Below are positions 46,318-53,608 of a stretch of DNA of 64,000 nt, piece after piece (positions within the stretch are counted from its first letter, which is position 1; every line of letters begins with the position of its first letter). Made by a program: the position numbers and the translations under genes. Source of the stretch: Myxacorys californica WJT36-NPBG1 (lineage in GTDB: Bacteria; Cyanobacteriota; Cyanobacteriia; Leptolyngbyales; Leptolyngbyaceae); the NCBI GenBank assembly GCA_019359315.1, contig JAHHHO010000004.1, forward strand, positions 1-64,000, given 5' to 3'. The notes under the pieces were generated by a model. That model saw only the letters and a list, made by a program, of their open reading frames with translations. It was not told the DNA's origin and searched no databases.

Positions 46318-46440
46318 TTAGTGAGCCGAGCCATTACCATGGTAGTTGTCGGTATCGTAGAATCCGTTGCGCGTCCCAAAAAATAGACATGCGATCGTAA
46401 AAAGCCCGGTTAAGACGACTAAAACAAGTTTGACATCCAT
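46318..46440 (-). CDS. 40-residue single-helix peptide, NdhP-like
   Basis: A small gene of 40 codons with one hydrophobic helix at residues 3-20 (VKLVLVVLTGLFTIACLF) and a conserved-looking polar end, FFGTRNGFYDTDNYHGNGSAH without its first F being certain in register. The ATG at 46440 has aggtagg upstream. The tail NGFYDxDxYHGNGSAH matches my memory of NdhP, a single-helix subunit of the cyanobacterial NDH-1 complex, but I cannot verify it. As a CDS it is convincing; the function is tentative. Confidence 0.7.
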   Translation of the reverse strand: MDVKLVLVVLTGLFTIACLFFGTRNGFYDTDNYHGNGSAH

Positions 46441-46603
46441 GATGAACCTACCTAGTAATAAAGATTGCTCGGAGTGTACAAGAGAGATTGGCGCACCCTC
46501 AAGCTAGTTTGCTAACTCTAAAGTAACGTAAACCGAACGTGTAGAAACTTTAGCAAACCCTAAGATTCTCCCTGAGTAGGCTTGCTAAAGCAGATTCTTC
46601 TTT
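46441..46603. other. Intergenic, nothing recognised
   Basis: Between the NdhP-like peptide and the GerMN-like lipoprotein I see only AT-rich sequence and the probable ribosome binding region of the small gene. With 46096-46317, which is also empty, this fills an otherwise gene-poor stretch of about 500 bases. Confidence 0.5.
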
Positions 46604-47245
46604 TCACGGTTTAAGCTTCTGTCCGCGATCGGTAAACTGCACCGACTTAATCTTTAACACTTTATTGCCCGTCAACGTTTTTCTCAGACTGCCATACAGG
46701 GCTAACTGTTCACAATTTGAGAGCGACTTTAATTGCCGCTTCGCTCCTGAAGCGATTCGGAAATCGATCGTTGCGACGCCTTTTTTAACGTTGACTCGAT
46801 ATCCCGATAAACTAAAATCATCGCTATCTAAATCTTCTAGAACCCGACCAATTGTTTTTTCTAACGTCTTCGTTTTAGATACTCTTACTTTCTGCGGCAC
46901 AAACTTATTACATTGATTATCAAGCTGATAAAGCGTCACTGGAAGGGTGTTCTTATCAGGAGGTTTCGGCTTGTTGACAACTTTTCTAGCGCTTTGAACC
47001 GTAGGGCTTGGAGCTGGAGAAGCGGCTGAAACAGAAGGACGCGGAGCTTCATTAGGGGTCGATTGACATCCTGAAAGCAAGATTAGAAAAACAAGCAGAA
47101 GGTAAATACCTTGAGACTTGAGCGATGTAAAGGTTTGCAAATCTTGCAAACCTTTACATCGCTGAGACACCTGAGAGGAGTTAGCAAGACCTCTTTGAAA
47201 GAGTGGACTCACTGTTTTTTTACTGTGTAGGAAAAACTTCATCAA
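46604..47245 (-). CDS. GerMN-domain-like lipoprotein
   Basis: A 213-residue lipoprotein with a C-terminal GerMN-like domain (about 95-210: TLYQLDNQCNKFVPQKVRV ... VNVKKGVATIDFRI). The lipobox is LLSGC with Cys60, after a hydrophobic GIYLLLVFLILL. Residues 28-41 are encoded by a perfect palindrome (47121-47163), so the real start may be downstream, for example an in-frame TTG inside the palindrome. Such proteins are exported; in Bacillus GerM acts in sporulation, which does not apply here. Confidence 0.8.
   Translation of the reverse strand: MMKFFLHSKKTVSPLFQRGLANSSQVSQRCKGLQDLQTFTSLKSQGIYLLLVFLILLSGCQSTPNEAPRPSVSAASPAPSPTVQSARKVVNKPKPPDKNTLPVTLYQLDNQCNKFVPQKVRVSKTKTLEKTIGRVLEDLDSDDFSLSGYRVNVKKGVATIDFRIASGAKRQLKSLSNCEQLALYGSLRKTLTGNKVLKIKSVQFTDRGQKLKP
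47121..47163. repeat. Perfect palindrome: 20-bp arms, 3-base loop
   Basis: agcgatgtaaaggtttgcaa (47121-47140), loop atc, then the exact reverse complement (47144-47163). It lies inside the 5' part of the lipoprotein gene and keeps the reading frame. The perfect pairing suggests a mobile REP-like palindrome that has not yet decayed. Confidence 0.92.
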
Positions 47246-47565
47246 TGCTAGTTTTCTTTAAGTACCTTTAGAGACCTTTCCTGTTTTGGTCATCAACCCT
47301 AGGAAAGAAGAATAACGCTTAGCAAGACTGAGCGTTTTAAGGAAAATCTTTATCCAAAGAGGGACTTTCTTATAGAGTACGCTTTATGACATTGTGGAAT
47401 TGCTGCATCAGGGGTAGCATATTTATAGCGATATCTGCAACAGATATTGATGTTGAATTTTGTAAAGTTCATGGACGTCGTCCATTTATCCAACACTAGA
47501 TAGCTCCCTTAGCCTGGCAGCCTCAGTCTCCCAGCGCGAGGGATGATTTGAGGAGGTCATAATAC
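47246..47565 (+). promoter_or_regulatory. mgtE upstream region with three hairpins
   Basis: A 320-base gap before mgtE. It holds three small perfect stems: aacgct/agcgtt (47314-47336), atatctg/cagatat (47431-47447) and atggac/gtccat (47471-47485), then a strong aggagg before the ATG at 47566. It might be a long leader; I do not see the M-box magnesium riboswitch consensus. Confidence 0.4.
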
Positions 47566-48921
47566 ATGCTCACCCAGGAAGCTCGGACGTCTCTGTCTGA
47601 AATTGATGATTTAAATCGGCTCAAAATCGAGCTTAATGAAATGCCTGCGATCGACGTGGGCGACTACATTAAAGGACTGCCTGAAGAGCGCCGCGCGATC
47701 GCGTTCCGGTTACTCAACAAAACCCAGGCAACAGACGTATTTGAGTATCTGCCTCCCGATGTCCGCGAAGAGTTGATTGGTTCGCTGCACAATGCCCAAA
47801 TGTTTCACGTCATTGAGGCAATGCGTCCCGATGACCGAGCGGAACTGTTTGATGAGTTGCCCGCTGGCATCGTCAAGCGGCTTGTTCAGCAATTGAGTCC
47901 CGAAGAACGTCAAGCCACGGCAACCATCTTAGGGTATGCGGAAGGCACAGCTGGGCGGGTGATGACCACCGAGTATGTCCGCTTGCGGCAGGGCTTAACC
48001 GTAGGGGAAGCTCTCAGCAAAATTCGCTTAGCTGACCGCGATAAAGAAACGGTTTACTACGCTTACATCACCGATAACAACCGTAAATTAAAACAGGTTG
48101 TGTCGTTACGACAGTTGGTGTTCTCGATTCCAGATGCCCGGATTGAGGACATTGCTAGCGATCGGGTGATCAAAGCGCGAACCGAAATGCTGCAAGAAGA
48201 AGTGGCGCAACTGATGAAGCGCTATGACTTGTTGGCTGTCCCTGTGGTCGATCGCGAAGATCGCCTCGTCGGGATCATCACCGTAGACGATGTGGTCGAT
48301 ATTCTTGAACAAGAAGCCACAGAAGATATTCAACGCTTGGCAGGTGTGGTAGATGGAGGCGAATCCTCTCTGTCGTCACCTCTTTCAAAAATCAAAAGTC
48401 GGTTGCCTTGGCTGCTTGCCATTATGGGTTTGTACATTGGTGCATCCAGCGCGATCTCGCCCTTTCAAACGACGATCTCGGCTGTCCCTGTTTTAGCAGT
48501 GGTGATGCCATTGTTCTCGAACACTGGCGGAACCGTGGGCATTCAAACCTTAACCGTGACCATCCGATCGCTTAGTGTTGGGGAAGTGACGCCGCAAGAT
48601 ACGCTTAAAATCCTGCGAAAGGAGCTAACGGCAGGATTAGGAACTGCGATCGCGCTGGGTATGGCCATGGTGCTGATCTCTCTTATTTGGACAAAGCCAG
48701 AAGAACGCTGGGTCTCCCTCATGGCAGGGCTGGTGATGGCAACCAATAGTTTAGTCGGAGTCACGCTGGGCACGTTGTTACCCATTGGTTTTGTTCGCCT
48801 GAAAATTGATCCAGCCTTGATGAGTGGTCCACTCGTGACAACGCTGCTTGATACGATTGGCTTTATCCTATTCCTCACCATGGTCACGATTAGTCTCAAC
48901 GTTCTAAACGTCACCCCCTAG
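47566..48921 (+). CDS. mgtE: Magnesium transporter MgtE
   Basis: A 451-residue Mg2+ channel. The N domain (about 30-130) has the helical repeat pattern LLNKTQATDVFEYLPPDVRE. Two CBS domains follow (about 135-265, GRVMTTEYVRLRQGLTVGEAL and LLAVPVVDREDRLVGIITVDD). The membrane domain has five helices with the pore segment near SNTGGTVGIQTLTVT and the family end VTLGTLLPIGFVRLKIDPALMSGP. A ribosome binding site aggagg precedes the ATG. Confidence 0.96.
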   Translation: MLTQEARTSLSEIDDLNRLKIELNEMPAIDVGDYIKGLPEERRAIAFRLLNKTQATDVFEYLPPDVREELIGSLHNAQMFHVIEAMRPDDRAELFDELPAGIVKRLVQQLSPEERQATATILGYAEGTAGRVMTTEYVRLRQGLTVGEALSKIRLADRDKETVYYAYITDNNRKLKQVVSLRQLVFSIPDARIEDIASDRVIKARTEMLQEEVAQLMKRYDLLAVPVVDREDRLVGIITVDDVVDILEQEATEDIQRLAGVVDGGESSLSSPLSKIKSRLPWLLAIMGLYIGASSAISPFQTTISAVPVLAVVMPLFSNTGGTVGIQTLTVTIRSLSVGEVTPQDTLKILRKELTAGLGTAIALGMAMVLISLIWTKPEERWVSLMAGLVMATNSLVGVTLGTLLPIGFVRLKIDPALMSGPLVTTLLDTIGFILFLTMVTISLNVLNVTP

Positions 48922-48960
48922 AGTATGCTTTAAACCCTCAAAGCCAAAGTACGATAGCAG

Positions 48961-49179
48961 TGGTATGGTTCACATCGCCTGGTAATTTTCACAGCGCGTA
49001 GCAAAGTAACTCAACTGATTGAGTCGGGTGATTTTGCATCTGGAAATACGGGAGTGTCCTTTGAGCATTTGGGCAATTTGCTCAATTTCGTTGCCGAAGG
49101 GAGCAAGCTGAATGACAGCCAATTCAGGATTGGCTTAGTAGTTCGTATCAACAAACAGCATGGCGTGAGAGGTGGGTAA
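48961..49179 (+). pseudogene. Possible gene remnant without a start codon
   Basis: The plus strand has an open frame of 72 codons with no ATG at its head (stop TAG just before), reading SHRLVIFTARSKVTQLIE and later FEHLGNLLNFVAEGSKL. It looks protein-like, but I recognise no family. With the duplicated exonuclease tail at 49289-49324 it suggests that the 427-base gap after mgtE holds broken genes. Confidence 0.35.
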
Positions 49180-49288
49180 AATGGACAGCTAAGGAGGTCG
49201 TGGAACCCACAACAATCAATGAACCCTACCCTAATATCGAAAATAATTACTGAGGTTTTAGCTGAGAAGAAATTAGGAAGACGGCAGT

Positions 49289-49324
49289 GAAAGTTGATGG
49301 CTCTGCCAGTAAAGCTGCTCGATC
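49289..49324. repeat. Partial copy of the 3' end of the exonuclease gene
   Basis: gaaagttgatggctctgcc and the following bases match 50995-51030 in 33 of 36 positions. There the sequence encodes the last residues of a DnaQ-like exonuclease (IEQLYWQSHQLS). The similarity ends on both sides, so this is a short dispersed fragment 1.7 kb away in the same orientation. Confidence 0.8.
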
Positions 49325-49348
49325 GCACTCAGCAAAATCGAGCAATTG

Positions 49349-49699
49349 TCATTTCAGTGGAACGTAACGAATCTGTGATTTCAACTCATCCTCAAATTCT
49401 GTTAGTAATAGAATGTCTTCAATTACCTGAGCGATGGGCGCATCTTGCTTTGCTTCAATAACCCCAGGCATGGGTAGGCCTACCGCTAATCTTTGATAAG
49501 CGTATTTTGTGACTGTTTTAACGTCGTGAGTTAGCAGAATTCGTTGTTCTTGTGCTGCCCATTCCAAGATATCAGGATCGTCAGATCCGTCCAAGCCAAC
49601 ATCTTGTATGCGGACAACATCCAAACTTGGCTGCTGGCGGCGTAAACCTCGAACGATCGCACCTTTAAAGTTCTCGTCAGCAACTAATTTGGCAGCCAC
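49349..49699 (-). CDS. DUF5615 PIN-like putative toxin
   Basis: A 116-residue protein of the PIN-like DUF5615 family. The acidic positions ADENFKGAIVRGL at the start and ILLTHDVKTVTKYA in the middle fit the family's active-site pattern, as does DDPDILEWAAQEQ. These proteins are predicted ribonuclease toxins, usually co-directional with a DUF433 gene. Here the DUF433 gene is divergent, starting 62 bases away, with a palindrome between them (49728-49735). Confidence 0.88.
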   Translation of the reverse strand: MAAKLVADENFKGAIVRGLRRQQPSLDVVRIQDVGLDGSDDPDILEWAAQEQRILLTHDVKTVTKYAYQRLAVGLPMPGVIEAKQDAPIAQVIEDILLLTEFEDELKSQIRYVPLK

Positions 49700-49727
49700 A
49701 GCAAACGACTCTCCACAGATGAATGGA

Positions 49728-49735
49728 AGTATACT
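49728..49735. promoter_or_regulatory. Palindrome between the divergent DUF5615 and DUF433 genes
   Basis: agtatact is a perfect eight-base palindrome in the 62-base gap, well placed to act as a shared operator for both promoters. Confidence 0.4.
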
Positions 49736-49761
49736 AACTTTTAGATAGCAGCATCAGAGAT

Positions 49762-50097
49762 ATGAGCTTAGTGATTACAGCCGAACCCATTCCTCTTTAC
49801 ACAAAAGATGGAGTTGTTCTCGTGAGGGGAACACGAGTTCCATTAGACACGGTTGTGATTGAATTCAAGCAGGGTGCAACTGCTGAAGAAATCGCACAGC
49901 AGTATTCTTCGTTGGAATTAGCGGATGTATATGCAGTTATTAGCTATTACTTACGCCATGAAAGCGAAGTCGAGACGTATCTCCAGCAGCAACAGCAAGA
50001 CGCTAAACAAGTTCGTGAAGAAAATGAACGTCGATTCCCATCTCATGGATTACGCGATTGCCTTCTTGCTCGCCGCCAATTACGTAACAAGCGATAA
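49762..50097 (+). CDS. DUF433 putative antitoxin
   Basis: A 111-residue DUF433 protein. The HTH-like core VVLVRGTRVPLDTVVIEFKQGATAEEIAQQYSSLELADVYAVISYYL is diagnostic (given here in parts: VRGTRVPLDTVV, GATAEEIAQQYSSL, LADVYAVISYYL). The tail is Gln-rich (EVETYLQQQQQDAKQV) and then basic. In many genomes DUF433 is followed directly by DUF5615. After this gene the plus strand has no such gene; the DUF5615 gene is upstream and inverted. Confidence 0.88.
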   Translation: MSLVITAEPIPLYTKDGVVLVRGTRVPLDTVVIEFKQGATAEEIAQQYSSLELADVYAVISYYLRHESEVETYLQQQQQDAKQVREENERRFPSHGLRDCLLARRQLRNKR

Positions 50098-50133
50098 GTT
50101 CCTGAAACTATTTCTGCATCTAGTGCACTCAAT

Positions 50134-50877
50134 TTACTTAAAAAACTGCGTCACGCTTCTGACAATTCCGAGAATTTCAACTTCGCGAACCCCAATATCT
50201 TCACAGTTTGAGTCTCTTAGTAAAATGGGTTTGTGTGTTTTACTATTCCGATTTCGAGGTTCGAGAAACTCGCCTTGGTCAGTTCTCCGAAATCGTTTCA
50301 CTGTAATGTCAGCATTATCGATCAGAGCAACGACTATATTACCGCTTTCAATGCGTAGCCAAGATTTACTCCAACTTCTATCAGGCGTCTCAACGCTTAA
50401 GATAGATCCGGGATAGATGCCTTCATCAACCATAGAGTTACCAATTACTCTTAAGAAAATTGTTCGCTCTGGTGCTTTAATTAATAAATCAGTTAAATCA
50501 CATTCCTCATATCCACCCGCAGTAGCATCATCTAAGGAAATCACTTCAAAACTTGCAGCTACTGCCGTTGAGTAGATTCGGTAGAGACGAGGTTTGCTCT
50601 TTGAGTAGCAATTATTGCTTGGCAAAATCAAGTCAATCTCAGAGTTTTTCAAAGCTGCAATTAGTTCTGTTAGTTCTAATCCTGATTGCTTTAGAGCGGA
50701 AGCCAGATCCGACAAATCTAATCCTGCGTGCTTCAAGATTGACCAAATCTGTGTAAGAGCTTTCTTTTGCTCAGCCTGAGCTAACTTAAACGGAACTTTA
50801 ATTCTGCTTTCAGCTTCTTCTTCCCAATCTGGTTTGCGTCCTTGATTCTTTCCAGAACCACCTTTTGATTTAGCCAT
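50134..50877 (-). CDS. S24 (LexA/UmuD-type) peptidase with a non-standard N-terminus
   Basis: A 247-residue self-cleaving regulator. The C-terminal domain has Ser148 in RVIGNSMVDEGIYPGS and Lys194 in ITVKRFRR, the S24 dyad, and a likely cleavage site Ala120-Gly121 (DDATAGGY). The N-terminus has no LexA winged helix; instead GSGKNQGRKPDWEEEAESRI and KVPFKLAQAEQKK resemble a ribbon-helix-helix opening, then helices GLDLSDLASALKQSG and GLELTELIAALKNS. No UmuC gene follows. A palindrome lies just before its start. Confidence 0.85.
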   Translation of the reverse strand: MAKSKGGSGKNQGRKPDWEEEAESRIKVPFKLAQAEQKKALTQIWSILKHAGLDLSDLASALKQSGLELTELIAALKNSEIDLILPSNNCYSKSKPRLYRIYSTAVAASFEVISLDDATAGGYEECDLTDLLIKAPERTIFLRVIGNSMVDEGIYPGSILSVETPDRSWSKSWLRIESGNIVVALIDNADITVKRFRRTDQGEFLEPRNRNSKTHKPILLRDSNCEDIGVREVEILGIVRSVTQFFK

Positions 50878-50884
50878 GAGTAGG

Positions 50885-50900
50885 TAGTAAATTTATACTA
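50885..50900. promoter_or_regulatory. Operator-like palindrome at the S24 gene start
   Basis: tagtaaatttatacta has 5-bp complementary ends (tagta/tacta) and an AT core, seven bases before the ATG of the S24 regulator. Its position suits autorepression. It differs from the cyanobacterial LexA box at two positions. Confidence 0.45.
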
Positions 50901-50984
50901 AAAGCATCTTACAGAGCATTTGAACTATTCAGCAAGGTGCGTTTGAAAAATGGATAGAAATTAAGTCGATATCATGTATGTAGG

Positions 50985-51764
50985 CTACGGCATCGAAAGC
51001 TGATGGCTTTGCCAATAAAGCTGCTCGATCTCGTGGCGGCGAAACAAATATGCACCGCTCCGAGGGGAAACATAAGGCTCAAATCCAGCAGCCATCAACC
51101 GAAAACTCGCGGCTTTCTGTGAACATCCCAAAAATTTAGACGCTTCACTAAGCGGTAATAATTGCTCACCAAATCGAGCTAAAACCGTCTCATCATCTTC
51201 GTTATGAATTTCTTTTAACAACCGTTCTGCAAGCAGCCAACACGCGATCGTGTCTGCCTCAGCCCGGTGCGATTCTCCGACCGGAAACTGAAAATGTTGA
51301 ACCAAATCCGGCAACTTGCGCGAGGGCAACTCAGACAACATGATCCGAGAAAGCTTGACTGTACACAGCTGCTCAGATTCAGGACGATCATAGGGAATTC
51401 CTAATCGCTGGTATTCGCCCTGAATAAAGGGATAGTCAAACGTAATATTATGCGCTGTGATCACACCCTCACTCAGCAACGGTAAAAATTGCTCCCAAAC
51501 CTCTGCTGACAGCGGAGCCATATCCACCATTTCCTGAGAGATGCCTGTAAATTTCGTAATCATTGACGGCACTTCAACTTGAGGATTGATCAAGCTCGTC
51601 TGTTGGTGCAGAATGCCATCTTCCAAACTTGCATGAAGCACCGAAACTTCGATCGCCCGCGATCGCGGCGGTTTGTGTCCGGTTGTTTCAAGATCCACCA
51701 CCGTCAGCGATCGCGCTGTCAGGCTTCGATAATATGCAAGTAAATCAGTCGATAAAATAGGCAT
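50985..51764 (-). CDS. DnaQ-like 3'-5' exonuclease with a C-terminal HTH-like domain
   Basis: DNA polymerase III epsilon-type exonuclease, 259 residues from the ATG at 51764 (an in-frame start at 51827 adds 21 residues). Exo I is VVDLETTG with the D-x-E pair, Exo II is TAHNITFDYPFIQGE, and Exo III is SHRAEADTIACWLLAERL; the catalytic acids are all present. Residues after about 205 (LPLSEASKFLGCSQKAASFRL ... YLFRRHEIEQLYW) look like an HTH or excisionase-type fold. The last 12 codons are echoed at 49289-49324. Confidence 0.88.
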   Translation of the reverse strand: MPILSTDLLAYYRSLTARSLTVVDLETTGHKPPRSRAIEVSVLHASLEDGILHQQTSLINPQVEVPSMITKFTGISQEMVDMAPLSAEVWEQFLPLLSEGVITAHNITFDYPFIQGEYQRLGIPYDRPESEQLCTVKLSRIMLSELPSRKLPDLVQHFQFPVGESHRAEADTIACWLLAERLLKEIHNEDDETVLARFGEQLLPLSEASKFLGCSQKAASFRLMAAGFEPYVSPRSGAYLFRRHEIEQLYWQSHQLSMP

Positions 51765-51854
51765 ACCCTCAATTTCCACCAGAAACCACAATTCGTGACG
51801 TGAGATCAGAATAACTTCCAATTCCACGTCACGAATTAAGCCACAACTTGCGAA

Positions 51855-53288
51855 TTACTTCGACGGTGCGGGTGTTTTTGATGGCGCTCGCTTGCCACTC
51901 GGATTCGACGGTCTGTTCCGCTTCGCGGGCTTCGGCTTCGGCACACCCGAACGAGTGTACTCGTCCTCAACCGGATCGCTGCCCATCGTCAGCCAAGCGG
52001 GACGGGTCTTATCGTAAATCATCTGCAACGCTGCCGCCGCGATCGTATGCGGTTCATATTCTTCGGCAAGCTGAGACACGATCGGTAAGAATGATGCCAT
52101 CCGTTCACCAGAGAGCGCTTCTTTGACTTGGCCTTGCAGCTTCTCTAAGTAGCGACCTTCGATTTCAGCACGAGTCGGGATCGGTCTGAACTCTAAGCGC
52201 TGTCGCACGTGATGCTCAATGTCACGCAGTTTACGACGATCCATCGAGTGAACCAGCGAGATTGCGGTTCCCTCTTTGCCCGCACGTCCTGTCCGACCAA
52301 TGCGGTGGACATAGTTTTCGACGCTATCCGGTAGGTCATAGTTGATCACATGGGTCAAATCGTCCACGTGAATACCGCGAGCTGCAATGTCGGTGGCAAC
52401 TACCCACTTAATCTGCTGCTGACGAAACCGAAGCAACAGCCGCTCGCGCTGACTTTGGCTCAAATCACCGTGGTACTCATCCACACTGTGCCCTGCTTCT
52501 TGCAGTTGGCTAGTTAGTTCAGCTGCTGCTCGCCGGGTGCGCACAAAAATCAGCGCAGATTCGGGATCTTCAAGCTCAAGAATCGGCAAGATTGCCCGTG
52601 CTTTTGTCCATCCACGCGGAACAGAGTAGGCAACTTGATTAATCCGATTTGGAGCGGCTTTAGGTTGCTCCACGGTGACCGTGATGGGCGATCGCAGAAA
52701 CTTTGACACCAGTTTGCGAACTGACGGCTCCATGGTTGCCGAGAAAAAGGCGGTTTGACGCTCTGTTGGAGCCTGATTCAAAATCTTCTCCACGTCTTGA
52801 ATGAAGCCCATATTGAGCATTTCATCGGCTTCGTCAAGCACCATCCACGTTAGCTTGTCGAGTTTGAGCGCTCCGCGAGAGAGCAAATCAATGACGCGTC
52901 CCGGAGTCCCAACGACAATTTGAGCGCCGCGACGGAGAGCAGAAATTTGCTGCTCGATCGACTGTCCGCCGTAAATCGCCACTGTCTTCACTCGACGATC
53001 TTCATTGAACCCTCGAATAGCCTGGCAAACTTGCATGGCCAGTTCGCGAGTCGGGGTCAAAATCAAAGCTTGCGTGACTGGAGCTGCTGAATCAATTTGC
53101 TCCAAAATGGGAAGCGCAAATGCCGCCGTCTTGCCTGTTCCCGTTTGCGCCTGTCCAACGACATCCCGCCCTGCTAACAGGTGAGGAATGGCTTGCGCTT
53201 GAATCTCAGTCGGAGCAGTAAAACCAAGCTGCTCTAGCTGTTGAATGCGGGTTTCAGATAATCCGAGGCTTTGGAATGAAAGGGTCAT
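51855..53288 (-). CDS. DEAD-box RNA helicase
   Basis: A 477-residue ATP-dependent RNA helicase (CrhR/DeaD-like), from the ATG at 53288 with aggag six bases upstream. All motifs are visible: Q motif FTAPTEIQAQAIP, I AQTGTGKTA, Ia PTRELA, II VLDEADEM, III FSATME, IV ALIFVRTRRAA, V ATDIAARGIHV and VI HRIGRTGRAGKEG. The C-terminal tail is basic and Pro/Ser-rich (KPAKRNRPSNPSGKRAPSK). The 320-base leader (53289-53608) could carry cold-responsive control, as for CrhR, but this is inferred. Confidence 0.94.
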   Translation of the reverse strand: MTLSFQSLGLSETRIQQLEQLGFTAPTEIQAQAIPHLLAGRDVVGQAQTGTGKTAAFALPILEQIDSAAPVTQALILTPTRELAMQVCQAIRGFNEDRRVKTVAIYGGQSIEQQISALRRGAQIVVGTPGRVIDLLSRGALKLDKLTWMVLDEADEMLNMGFIQDVEKILNQAPTERQTAFFSATMEPSVRKLVSKFLRSPITVTVEQPKAAPNRINQVAYSVPRGWTKARAILPILELEDPESALIFVRTRRAAAELTSQLQEAGHSVDEYHGDLSQSQRERLLLRFRQQQIKWVVATDIAARGIHVDDLTHVINYDLPDSVENYVHRIGRTGRAGKEGTAISLVHSMDRRKLRDIEHHVRQRLEFRPIPTRAEIEGRYLEKLQGQVKEALSGERMASFLPIVSQLAEEYEPHTIAAAALQMIYDKTRPAWLTMGSDPVEDEYTRSGVPKPKPAKRNRPSNPSGKRAPSKTPAPSK

Positions 53289-53608
53289 TACATCTCCTAT
53301 AAGGTCAAAGACATGCGCCAAACAGGGCAATCAGGGGATGTCAGACATAGACTGCGGGAAAATAACCTTTGAAGGGTAGACCCTTCATTCGGTCGTGGCA
53401 AGGCTGCCGTGAATCTATCGTCCAACCAGCAGGGTTGAATTGGGTCTGATACGAGTCAGTCCCAAGTAGTTCTGCTGAAATTGCCACTCAGGGCGCGTGA
53501 AAGGTGAACTGTGTACTGAATAAACGCTGTACGAACAGTGTGAGGAAAATCGAAATTTGAGACGATCAAATGAATCAAGAAGGGCTGGTCTCAATTCTGT
53601 TTGAAATC
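53289..53608. other. Leader region of the DEAD-box gene, no gene seen
   Basis: A 320-base gap between the helicase and rimO. The gaagggtagacccttc run (53372-53387) forms a small perfect hairpin, gaaggg/cccttc. No ORF of note. A cold-shock-type 5' leader would fit here, but no consensus is identifiable by eye. Confidence 0.4.

Noticed and set aside
47246-47565. M-box Mg2+ riboswitch before mgtE
   Set aside because: The consensus core was not found by eye; only generic stems were seen.
49011-49328. 105-codon minus-strand frame
   Set aside because: Its sequence is not protein-like; the plus strand here reads better and a duplicated gene fragment lies in it.
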